DNA from: Bolinopsis microptera
Lineage: Eukaryota; Ctenophora; Tentaculata; Lobata; Bolinopsidae
Reading direction: 5' to 3'
DNA length: 64,000 nt
Assembly (NCBI RefSeq): GCF_026151205.1
Contig: NC_087078.1
Span: 10,736,175-10,800,174, forward strand
The number at the start of each line of letters is the position of its first letter. Within the stretch, counting starts at the first letter, position 1. Of the stretch, positions 61,201-64,000 are shown piece after piece. The notes below the pieces were generated by a model that saw only the letters and a list, made by a program, of their open reading frames with translations, had not been told where the DNA came from and ran no database searches. The position numbers were made by a program, and so were the translations under genes.

Positions 61201-64000
61201 AGCGTTCGATATGAGTGGGTTTGAAATATCTATGTCGCCGTTCACAGTTCGAGGAACTGTGTCTTTCGGAGACACCACTGATTCAACCTTCGACACGGTT
61301 ACAACCAACATCTACAAGAGAGGTTTTCTATTTGTTTTCTTCTCTTATTCATTGTCTCATTTAAGTTTATGATTCGATATTGCTGAAGCTTGAGTGATAT
61401 CTAACTCTCATTTAACCTTAAGATTTTAATCTTAAATATGAATTTATTTTCATAGCTGTATTGTACCTAATTAATGCCCATCCCAGAGTTTGTTGAGAGC
61501 CTTCCAGCCTCAACAACATTCCGCAACGCTGACATCCCGAAAGAATTCTTATGCTCTGCTTTGGGCGAAGTCAAGGAATTACTTACGTTGTCTTGGAAAA
61601 TAGGTTTGTTTCTAACGATCTCCTGTTGCTCACATTCAATGTAATGTACACATTGTAACTCGTCCCTTTGTAATATACACCTTGCAACTCGCTCCTTTGA
61701 CTGTGATACGTACGATACATAAATTTTATGACCGGTCAGTTTTGTCAACACTGAAATGCAAGTATCCTTTTTCTCGTGCTAATTAAAATTACACACTAAA
61801 GAACGATACCACCACTCAACAGGAGATGTACTAGTAGATGATGAGGTAGAGCACGTGACCCTAACAGATGAGTCAGACAGCAGCTCCACCACCACCAAGA
61901 TCAGCAAGTTGACAATAACAACCAACAAACCAACTTTCAACGCTCAGTTCAAATGTATCGCTACCTGGAGTGGCGTAAATGGAAAGTCGATCGAGTCGAC
62001 GACTGACGTTAACGCTGTCGGAGTAGCCGTAGATGAGTACACGTTCAGCACCGGTTCCTCTGGAGACGGAGTGATAAGTTGTGTGGTGTGGGGTGATTCA
62101 CCCCCACACTCTGTCACGTGGTCTAACGAAAGGGGTGATGCTATCACCAACCAACCTGATGAGGTAACTGCCATAGATAGCCGAGAATTAATAGTCTCAA
62201 TGTACGATTTTTGAGCATGATTTTGATTATATGTTTTGATGTCTTCCAACTTTTAGTTCCCAAATGACCCAACTTTCAGACAGAAATCGCAGAGAGTATA
62301 ACAGAAGGCATTACTTACACCCACACGCTCACTGTTAAGAAGATGACGTTTGGGGATCAAGGAAAGTACACCTGCTCAGTTGTGTTTGTGGAAAACGAAA
62401 CCCCCGTTAATGTCGTCACAACTCTTAACAAGCTTTGTAAGTTGATTATCAGTGATATTCAAACATCTATCCATCATGTTGCCAAAATTATATTTACATA
62501 TTGGTATTGTTTTATGCATGTAAAACGGATCGTTTGCCCGCCAATTTGATTGTTTTCAATTGTTCGAAATATATATGTATATATATAATATATATATTCA
62601 ATAAATTCACTGCTAAGTGATTAATTTTCAGCTGCAAGTTTCGAACCAGCAACACCATATTTCGTCCACGAGAAAACTGTCCAGTTCTCCTGCGTGTACA
62701 ACGGTTTGGATGACCCGCAGAAGATCGAATGGTTCAGGGTAAATGAATACGCCGATATTAATTAATAATTAAACCGAAATAAACTGAAAATCTAAAATAT
62801 CTTAAAAAGATGTCTTGTGAAAAACTACGTTTTCTTTTGTTTTTGTTTCATTGACTCGTTAAAACCATCACCATAAAGAGCTACGATCTCAGAGTTCAAC
62901 AGACGATGCTGAAAACCTAATCAGCAACAGTGATGCTAAGTACACCATTACCACTGGCAACTTCAAAGAGGCCTTCAGTACGAAGACTAGCGTTATCACT
63001 GTAGAGAATGTTGAAGTTACTGACAGTGGCGACTACACCTGCAAATGGACCACCGAAACCTTCAATCCTAAGTCAACAATGGTAGTCTCTGTTCGATGTA
63101 AGTGATTCTGTATTTAGCACGGTGTTCCTCAAGAGTTGTGAGCCTTGTCATGATTTTTTATAATTTCTATATTGTTCCAGAATTTTCTGCTTTACAAAAT
63201 TCAATCATATTACAAACAGAAACAATTTCAGTGCTGACCACTCTCTACAACGGCATACAGCACTCTACAACGGTATACAGCACTGACGGGTCAATAAAGA
63301 TCACGTGCAACTATGAGGGTACAACGAGTGGCACCATGGAGTGGTACTATAATAGCCAGAAACTGGAAGATGCTGCTGATGATGCCATCACCATCAACCC
63401 TGGTTCCCTGCAGAGCAATGCTCAGCAGTACACTTTGACAATTACTGACGTTACTCCTCCTGAAAATACGGGGTCTTACAGCTGTGTTCTCTCGTTCACA
63501 GACGGGGACAGTCTGCGAGCAAGCACGGAGGTTGTGGTGCGAAAATCATCCTCAGTCGACAGAGCGGGCACTGCTGAATCCACCATAGTTGTAACTGGTG
63601 ATGACCTTTCTGCCAGATGCCTTATGGAAGGTGACAAGGTTCCCTCTGGAGTGACATGGACTAAAGGTGGCGATAATATCGTGTTCGATGGATCCGTTAA
63701 GATAGAAAACACGAATACCAAACAACTGGAAAGCAGCATAAAGTTTTTCAGCAACATAACTATAAAAAGCTTCAATTTTGCTGACGAGGATAGTTACATC
63801 TGTAGCTTCATTTTTGAGGACGGTATTAATGTGCAATCAACAATAGAGGTCGTGTCTGCTAAAATTACCAACAATGAATGTGAGTTTGTAGACATCCGAA
63901 CCGACACCAGCAATACCTTAACCTGTGCTTACCATGGTAGTAGTGCTGCCACTGCTGTTTCCTTTACTCTACCAGACGACTCAGTTGTTGCTGGAGTATT
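19186..64000 (+). CDS. Giant multi-exon extracellular Ig-superfamily gene (3' end beyond window)
   Basis: From the ATG at 19186 I could chain about 28 exons outside the array and 39 array exons, all with GT/AG borders and compatible codon phase. The predicted product begins with a signal peptide, then CCP-like, unknown, GCC2/GCC3 and CCP domains, followed by Ig domains to the right edge; no transmembrane segment is reached. If every exon were used, the protein would exceed 6,000 residues. Domain-border junctions are phase 1, the classic rule for shuffled extracellular modules, whereas introns within Ig domains are mostly phase 0 or 2, with phase 1 at 61603. Its role is unknown; adhesion, allorecognition or immune recognition are possible. 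That 7.8 kb of transposons separates the CCP exon from the first Ig exon leaves some chance that two genes are being joined. Confidence 0.75.
19357..20012 (+). CDS. Exons for a first CCP/Sushi-like domain
   Basis: Three exons (19357-19421, 19607-19732, 19927-20012) join in phases 2, 2 and 1. The product has four cysteines in CCP-like order: CKVLP..., TICDNEQGF, RCFYDDLSGRWTW and IRCA. The G-F after the second cysteine and the W near the end fit the Sushi fold, which binds complement-type or other extracellular ligands. It follows the signal peptide directly. The match is by pattern only. Confidence 0.65.
20126..20436 (+). CDS. Exon: extracellular domain of unknown type
   Basis: A single 311-bp exon, entered in phase 1 and left in phase 0, encodes about 104 residues with four cysteines (FNGCAD, LPCVLADEC, LSCEA). 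A predicted helical stretch (MQHVMKQRLILETAVDYL) lies near its end. I do not recognise the family. Together with the RKKR site at the start of the next exon it looks like a proteolytically processed propiece or a SEA-like module, but neither is shown. Confidence 0.6.
20591..20876 (+). CDS. Exon: furin-like site and GCC2/GCC3 (ephrin-receptor-like) repeats
   Basis: The exon begins EGHSRKKRFDAG, a strong dibasic furin-type cleavage site. It continues with cysteine-rich repeats: CASG, CTSCTAGTYA, CTSCALDTYS, CTACGTGLG. The CxxCxxGTY spacing is characteristic of GCC2/GCC3 domains in extracellular animal proteins. It ends in phase 1 (GAT TGT ATT G/GTATGT). Cleavage before this point would release the N-terminal CCP part or hold it by disulphides. 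Confidence 0.8.
21071..21244 (+). CDS. Exon: second CCP/Sushi domain
   Basis: This phase 1-1 exon encodes AVCTVPSM, VIIVCDEGYLYG, TVTCSSS and ASCR, the four-cysteine pattern of a Sushi domain with the usual GY after the second cysteine. The donor at 21245 (GTGAGT) opens the 7.9-kb intron filled by nested transposons. Confidence 0.75.
22123..23994 (-). pseudogene. LINE ORF2, reverse-transcriptase and C-terminal part
   Basis: The frame holds reverse-transcriptase blocks NPDNYRAITIGS, FVDYRKAFDSV, TEQGHPMSPELF and the active site LLWADDLVLLA near residue 200. A C-terminal zinc-type region follows (CRFCC ... EDHVINECPSY). The first 17 codons come from the inserted hAT element and are not part of the LINE. 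Relative to the upstream part at 24738-25481 it is one base out of frame after removing the insertion, so the copy cannot make ORF2 protein. Confidence 0.85.
23944..24737 (+). mobile_element. Non-autonomous hAT element inserted in the LINE
   Basis: The ends CAGGCTTGTCCGCCG (23944) and its reverse complement (ending 24737) are flanked by an exact 8-bp duplication ACCCTTTT (23936-23943 and 24738-24745), the hAT hallmark. The subterminal regions are rich in CCG/CGG triplets. It cut ORF2 between the HKKG motif and NPDNYRAI. Confidence 0.92.
24197..24397 (+). pseudogene. Tail of a hAT transposase (C-terminal dimerisation region)
   Basis: About 66 codons read FELLRFWADRQKTFPILS and IPASSAEIERTWSAAG, then SSQRSRM. 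These are the conserved end of hAT transposases (FW..., FP.L, IPASSA..ER.FS..G). The catalytic domain is absent, so this is a deletion derivative that would depend on a full-length relative. Confidence 0.85.
24690..25481 (-). pseudogene. LINE ORF2, middle part
   Basis: It lies in the same frame as the endonuclease part upstream, separated from it only by a TAG at 25506-25508. It carries the linker and the first reverse-transcriptase blocks, ending SITTPLHKKG. The last 16 codons (QACPPWLNG...) belong to the hAT insertion. Confidence 0.8.
25506..26528 (-). pseudogene. LINE ORF2, apurinic/apyrimidinic-type endonuclease part
   Basis: The 340-codon frame contains LKFLCWNINHSRDKV, FALQETKGE, LLGDFNARTG, GVSTVDYICVS and YSDHRALS, the ordered motifs of the EEP endonuclease that nicks target DNA. 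It starts with ATG at 26528 and overlaps the end of ORF1 by 50 bases in another frame. It ends at a TAG that looks like a single nonsense change because the frame continues open downstream. Confidence 0.88.
26479..27972 (-). CDS. LINE ORF1: coiled coil plus SGNH/GDSL-like esterase domain (497 aa)
   Basis: The first half has heptad-type coiled-coil stretches (LLELKEEMLQQKAISDLI, LDQLRAAVDEQNIILEKL) and a Ser/Thr/Asn-rich linker. The second half begins TVLLVHDESFDKF and contains YIHTGSNDF, equivalent to blocks I and III of the SGNH hydrolase fold seen in ORF1 of CR1/L2-type elements. The usual GDS is HDES here, so catalysis is doubtful. It is the only uninterrupted protein of this LINE. ORF1 proteins bind element RNA. 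Confidence 0.75.
   Translation of the reverse strand: MSILQDSLLELKEEMLQQKAISDLILSSPTTSEKSMSSLFKNKVGPIDTKLNGIRADLDQLRAAVDEQNIILEKLINSTSANSAHKKRIETLEIGQENLTKATKGIAKSALNQSHALTQELKHELRPIVDAIDTTSASNRTRIEALEINLEDTIQALNTADQPAATNITVAPNSPLTVNSKSTSNRDKPSALSNSSSNATARLGENEPNQSVTSWVKVVEQSNNKRFTVANKQNMKNHNERGPKDDRPTKEMRLNQGSLNSRSRTNDPGHQVEQTNTPDRGLNEANSAAKATESYRRHTVLLVHDESFDKFDPRRFNSQFNVHCFKANSYSDMLKKTKQLNNTIKRLRPECIYIHTGSNDFLKKKSSLVGNVKELYEHLLKTTKAQIWFSALIPSSNDFSINERIRVVNEETRNHVSWLREHRPDVKDRIFTFTNDKIGDQNFYSFNTGFELRQRGQNMLWLRLREGLRKTLRLPRISYHDNDETTTRRSTNRFSND
28255..28660. repeat. AGCGCT-rich palindromic tandem repeats
   Basis: About a dozen copies of CCAGCGCTAGTTG(T/C)CGC(T/C)AT and related words follow one another in alternating orientation. 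AGCGCT is itself a palindrome. Further inverted pieces (GGCCAGTTGCGCTGGCC) lie to 28610. It sits between the LINE start and the right TIR of the 7.8-kb element, so may be another nested non-autonomous element. Confidence 0.7.
29188..29514 (+). CDS. Exon: Ig domain 1
   Basis: A phase 1-1 exon encodes a complete Ig domain: HITCTVESR for the B strand, VAIQWFKG for the C strand, SESDLIVYS for E and DVGSYSCRV for F, with the cysteine pair and tryptophan in place. It follows the phase-1 donor at 21244, supporting membership in the same gene. Confidence 0.85.
29735..31989 (+). CDS. Exons for Ig domain 2 and the first half of Ig 3
   Basis: Exon 29735-29862 gives TLQMSCSLNL and TLRWKLNDAD, and stops in phase 0 at a weak donor (GAT/GTTCGT). 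Exon 31721-31989 resumes with VNSGIS and gives SISTVTLSD and GTYSCIA. It then starts the next Ig (VVMSCVVVG ... ASISW), ending in phase 2 at TG/GTGAGT. The intron contains a hAT MITE, and four tandem copies of the acceptor and exon start precede the last acceptor. In the exon frame each earlier copy carries a TAG, so only the last acceptor gives a clean exon. Confidence 0.7.
29908..31409. mobile_element. hAT-type MITE (1,502 bp) inside the Ig 2 intron
   Basis: TAGGAACCGACCG at the left is perfectly inverted at the right end, and both sides carry GTGAGTAT (29900-29907, 31410-31417), an 8-bp duplication typical of hAT. Inside, a block of about 190 bp at 29984-30175 is repeated directly at 31047-31236. 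No transposase is present. A piece of the 9769-type dispersed repeat lies at 30348-30432. Confidence 0.85.
31495..31768 (+). repeat. Tandem duplication of an intron-exon junction (~59-60 bp units)
   Basis: The unit joins a splice acceptor (AACATTTATCCTGCACTAG) to the first coding bases of the following exon (GTTAACTCTGGTATCAGC...). Four copies are followed by the real exon. The minus-strand frame across it is only a by-product. Confidence 0.85.
32037..32170 (+). repeat. Second tandemly duplicated splice acceptor (~46 bp units)
   Basis: Three units of TTACCCAGGAAACTAACTT plus ACCTCTACTCAGGACACA precede or include the start of the exon at 32157. The first copy has lost its AG (CATG instead of CAGG); the second and third keep it. 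Confidence 0.8.
32157..32335 (+). CDS. Exon: second half of Ig domain 3
   Basis: It continues the phase-2 codon TG/G (Trp-Thr) and encodes TSTLTIRSAV, NTGVYKCRA and TLTVIG, i.e. strands E to G with the second cysteine. It leaves in phase 1 at GTAAGG. Confidence 0.8.
32592..33115 (+). CDS. Exons for Ig domain 4
   Basis: Exon 32592-32796 supplies AVLSCTIRN, TVTWYRAV and STLTFSS and ends in phase 2. Exon 33012-33115 completes the Ser codon and gives KSGVYKCEAD through NLYIRG. Entry and exit are phase 1. Confidence 0.8.
33282..33757 (+). CDS. Exons for Ig domain 5
   Basis: Exon 33282-33433 gives QRFTCEYHG and GVTWVYNE and ends in phase 0 (CAG/GTAGAG). Exon 33610-33757 gives ETVLTVDP and GGAIKCAFS. 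The outer junctions are phase 1. Confidence 0.8.
33977..37594 (+). CDS. Exons for Ig domain 6, split by a LINE-bearing intron
   Basis: Exon 33977-34154 encodes SYTVTCTYKG, SVLWVVAG and ends GAA AG/GTATGA in phase 2. Exon 37473-37594 completes the Arg codon and gives NDQLIVSGRI and PITCKYMFTD with the second cysteine. Between them a minus-strand CR1-like LINE occupies most of the 3.3-kb intron. Confidence 0.75.
34225..35034 (-). pseudogene. CR1-like ORF2, C-terminal part
   Basis: This 269-codon frame contains DLGVTVSADLSWTPHVN, LVRSHLEYCCPLWNC and VTGPRLWNVIS, the conserved thumb and C-terminal region of CR1-type proteins. It is out of frame with the preceding reverse-transcriptase part, which ends at a TGA where tryptophan is expected. 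Confidence 0.8.
35094..37378 (-). pseudogene. CR1-like ORF2, endonuclease and reverse-transcriptase part
   Basis: The beginning (37378-36932, FIALTETWLK) is in a different frame from the main 668-codon frame (37100-35094). The main frame holds endonuclease motifs GDFNLPSIDW and MSDHHVVDV. Its reverse-transcriptase motifs are ACGPDGIP, NYRPVALTS, DFAKAFDKVDH, SGVPQGTVLGPLLF and the active site FFADDT near residue 638. The frame shift and the terminal TGA show a dead copy. Confidence 0.88.
37640..38270 (+). pseudogene. 5'-truncated LINE tail, plus strand
   Basis: The frame to 38044 reads CTACPICGGEEEAV, GQCPAVAQLRGQHF and ends VPEEQDQTGVT. A CxxCxxC, then C plus R-rich pattern followed by a short 3' region is the usual end of non-LTR reverse-transcriptase proteins. 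It lies in the intron between 37594 and 38287. The family is not resolved. Confidence 0.55.
38287..39677 (+). CDS. Exons for Ig domains 7-10
   Basis: Exon 38287-38449 encodes AVIMQCGLGV, then an unusual acidic low-complexity stretch, and ends at the Trp codon in phase 2. The 1.1-kb exon 38581-39677 completes Ig 7 (TTLTIKEEG, NAGVYMCMF) and holds three more Ig domains without introns: LQLSCILDAS/GEYRCSF, VTLTCQVTS/GIFQCNK and VTFTCTAQF/SVYKCVI. It leaves in phase 1 (AAC A/GTAGGT). The fusion of three domains in one exon differs from the rest of the gene. Confidence 0.82.
39820..40125 (+). CDS. Exon: Ig domain 11
   Basis: This phase 1-1 exon gives TTLFCLATAAP, VDIKWRKK, KSILTLSS and DSIECYDD, ending LEVIG. 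Its donor (GTGGGT at 40126) leads into the repeat array. Confidence 0.8.
40439..41253 (+). CDS. Array unit 1 (A frame-shifted, B intact)
   Basis: Exon A 40439-40766 has one extra A (GGAAAAGAC instead of GGAAAGAC), so its frame closes early. Exon B 40927-41253 is intact with the loop QAQDYKFSSVIW, probably the ancestral form. Confidence 0.8.
41394..42205 (+). CDS. Array unit 2 (A intact, B broken)
   Basis: Exon A 41394-41720 is intact and still has Asn (TCAAACAGT) as in unit 1. Exon B 41881-42205 is 325 bp, two bases short of 327 in the variable loop, and loses frame. Confidence 0.8.
42345..43157 (+). CDS. Array unit 3 (A intact, B broken)
   Basis: Exon A 42345-42671 shows the Lys variant (TCAAAGAGT) found in all later units. 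Exon B 42832-43157 is one base short in the loop and stops at GLTTTSAP. Confidence 0.8.
43298..44110 (+). CDS. Array unit 4 (A intact, B broken)
   Basis: Exon A 43298-43624. Exon B 43785-44110 has the AQETSS loop with one base missing, the uncompensated form of units 17-19. Confidence 0.8.
44251..45064 (+). CDS. Array unit 5 (both intact)
   Basis: Exon A 44251-44577; exon B 44738-45064, full 327 bp, loop QALDYNFSSVIW. Confidence 0.85.
45205..46015 (+). CDS. Array unit 6 (both intact)
   Basis: Exon A 45205-45531; exon B 45692-46015, 324 bp, with the frame-restored loop QGLTTTSPVIW. First of the 951-bp class. Confidence 0.85.
46156..46966 (+). CDS. Array unit 7 (both intact)
   Basis: Exon A 46156-46482; exon B 46643-46966. 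Identical to unit 6 as far as I can see. Confidence 0.85.
47107..47917 (+). CDS. Array unit 8 (both intact)
   Basis: Exon A 47107-47433; exon B 47594-47917, loop QGLTTTSPVIW. Confidence 0.85.
48058..48869 (+). CDS. Array unit 9 (A intact, B broken)
   Basis: Exon A 48058-48384. Exon B 48545-48869 has the same 325-bp broken loop as unit 2, although its neighbours on both sides are intact. Confidence 0.8.
49010..49820 (+). CDS. Array unit 10 (both intact)
   Basis: Exon A 49010-49336; exon B 49497-49820. Opens a run of seven units that look identical. Confidence 0.85.
49961..50771 (+). CDS. Array unit 11 (both intact)
   Basis: Exon A 49961-50287; exon B 50448-50771. Confidence 0.85.
50912..51722 (+). 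CDS. Array unit 12 (both intact)
   Basis: Exon A 50912-51238; exon B 51399-51722. Confidence 0.85.
51863..52673 (+). CDS. Array unit 13 (both intact)
   Basis: Exon A 51863-52189; exon B 52350-52673. Confidence 0.85.
52814..53624 (+). CDS. Array unit 14 (both intact)
   Basis: Exon A 52814-53140; exon B 53301-53624. Confidence 0.85.
53765..54575 (+). CDS. Array unit 15 (both intact)
   Basis: Exon A 53765-54091; exon B 54252-54575. Confidence 0.85.
54716..55526 (+). CDS. Array unit 16 (both intact)
   Basis: Exon A 54716-55042; exon B 55203-55526. Last of the 951-bp class. Confidence 0.85.
55667..56480 (+). CDS. Array unit 17 (both intact, second B type)
   Basis: Exon A 55667-55993; exon B 56154-56480, 327 bp, loop QAQETSSGSVIW, Gly in DGQGG and the silent change ACTATTACG. 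Confidence 0.85.
56621..57434 (+). CDS. Array unit 18 (both intact)
   Basis: Exon A 56621-56947 has Tyr in place of Asn (CVVYG); exon B 57108-57434 is of the unit-17 type. Confidence 0.85.
57575..58388 (+). CDS. Array unit 19 (both intact)
   Basis: Exon A 57575-57901 has Asn again; exon B 58062-58388 is of the unit-17 type. Confidence 0.85.
58529..58853 (+). pseudogene. Array unit 20: A exon only, frame-shifted
   Basis: The exon shares the Tyr variant (CVVYG) with unit 18 but lost two T near its end (AATGAACTCG for AATGTTAACTCG), so the donor is reached in the wrong phase. The unit's intron continues to about 58,985 and then departs from the repeat; no B exon follows. Confidence 0.8.
59302..59619 (+). 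CDS. Exon: diverged A-type Ig domain after the array
   Basis: The phase 1-1 exon shares DSEVLKDTAATISCVV and the overall plan of exon A, but differs at many sites elsewhere (TVPAGENTADAVYTCVIQ). It is intact and probably close to the founder of the array or an early split. Confidence 0.85.
59620..61019. other. Intron with repeat fragments
   Basis: Bases 59756-59800 carry four GTTAACCGTGTG-type units related to the ends of the 7.8-kb element. TATAAAAGG occurs at about 60327 with a short frame at 60370-60606 of unclear meaning. A perfect 21-bp inverted repeat lies at 60837-60857 and 60876-60896. No exon was recognised. Confidence 0.5.
61020..61322 (+). CDS. Exon: Ig-like domain without the usual cysteines
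   Basis: The phase 1-1 exon has the C-strand motif PQIIWFIGG and E/F strand-like sequence (KTFNLAFDM, FTVRGTVSF). It lacks both canonical cysteines. Either a degenerate Ig or a related beta-sandwich. Confidence 0.7.
61487..62436 (+). CDS. Exons for two Ig domains
   Basis: Exon 61487-61603 (FLCSALGEV, LTLSWKIG) ends in phase 1. Exon 61823-62163 completes that domain (SKLTITTN, AQFKCIATW) and starts the next (GVISCVVWG, HSVTWSNE), ending in phase 0. Exon 62280-62436 finishes it (YTHTLTVK, GKYTCSVVF) and leaves in phase 1. Confidence 0.78.
62632..63097 (+). CDS. Exons for one Ig domain
   Basis: Exon 62632-62738 gives TVQFSCVYNG and KIEWFR, ending in phase 0. Exon 62881-63097 (acceptor AAAGAG/CTACGA) gives TSVITVENV and SGDYTCKWT and ends in phase 1. 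The acceptor one AG earlier would put a stop in frame, which decides the choice. Confidence 0.75.
63232..64000 (+). CDS. Long exon with two Ig domains and part of a third, open at the edge
   Basis: Entered in phase 1, the frame stays open to the window end. It contains SIKITCNYEG/TMEWYYN/GSYSCVLS, then DDLSARCLME/GVTWTKG/DSYICSF, and the start of another (NTLTCAYHG). As at 38581-39677, several domains share one exon. Confidence 0.82.

Overview
The window is animal DNA: spliced multi-exon coding sequence with GT/AG introns, Ig, Sushi (CCP) and GCC2/GCC3-type cysteine-rich domains, non-LTR and Copia retrotransposons, hAT, mariner and Mutator-like DNA elements, and minisatellites. The domain mix (CCP + ephrin-receptor-like GCC2/GCC3 + very many Ig domains) suggests an invertebrate, perhaps a non-bilaterian such as a cnidarian, placozoan or sponge. 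I cannot name the species.

Left part (1-18,250): no host gene was found. It is a mosaic of mobile and repetitive DNA. It holds an intact 5.4 kb Copia element (243-5637, 133-bp LTRs, 5-bp target duplication). A 1.76 kb terminal-inverted-repeat element (5652-7415, 9-bp target duplication) sits directly beside it. Next come a LINE remnant, a 3.7 kb patchwork of GC-rich palindromic repeats (about 8.9-12.6 kb), a minisatellite of about 36 bp units (13.2-14.0 kb), a diverged satellite of about 300 bp units, a mariner-type MITE (15000-15766), a CAATTGTCG palindrome cluster (16.6-16.8 kb) and a second short TIR element (17359-17937).

Right part (about 18,250-64,000): one giant plus-strand gene, open at the right edge. 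I traced its exons by splice sites and codon phase, and every junction from the signal peptide (19186) to the end of the window is phase-compatible. Order: signal peptide, CCP-like domain, unknown extracellular domain ending in a furin-like RKKR site, GCC2/GCC3 cysteine-rich repeats, second CCP, eleven Ig domains, a tandem array of Ig-pair cassettes, then at least eight more Ig domains. Exon edges at domain borders are mostly phase 1. The introns between hold nested transposons: a 7.8 kb Mutator-like element containing a LINE that itself contains a hAT element; a 1.5 kb hAT MITE; a dead CR1-like LINE; and a LINE tail fragment.

The outstanding feature is 40,229-58,985. Twenty near-identical units of 951-955 bp lie head to tail, each normally carrying two symmetric phase-1 exons (Ig-A and Ig-B) and two short introns. 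The B exons differ mainly at one spot just before the F-strand cysteine. There, small indels form a series of frame-broken and frame-restored versions. The array could add about 39 Ig domains to one protein, and any single cassette exon can be skipped without changing frame. This looks like a repeat-expandable receptor or adhesion gene, possibly of the allorecognition or immune type; that role is inference.
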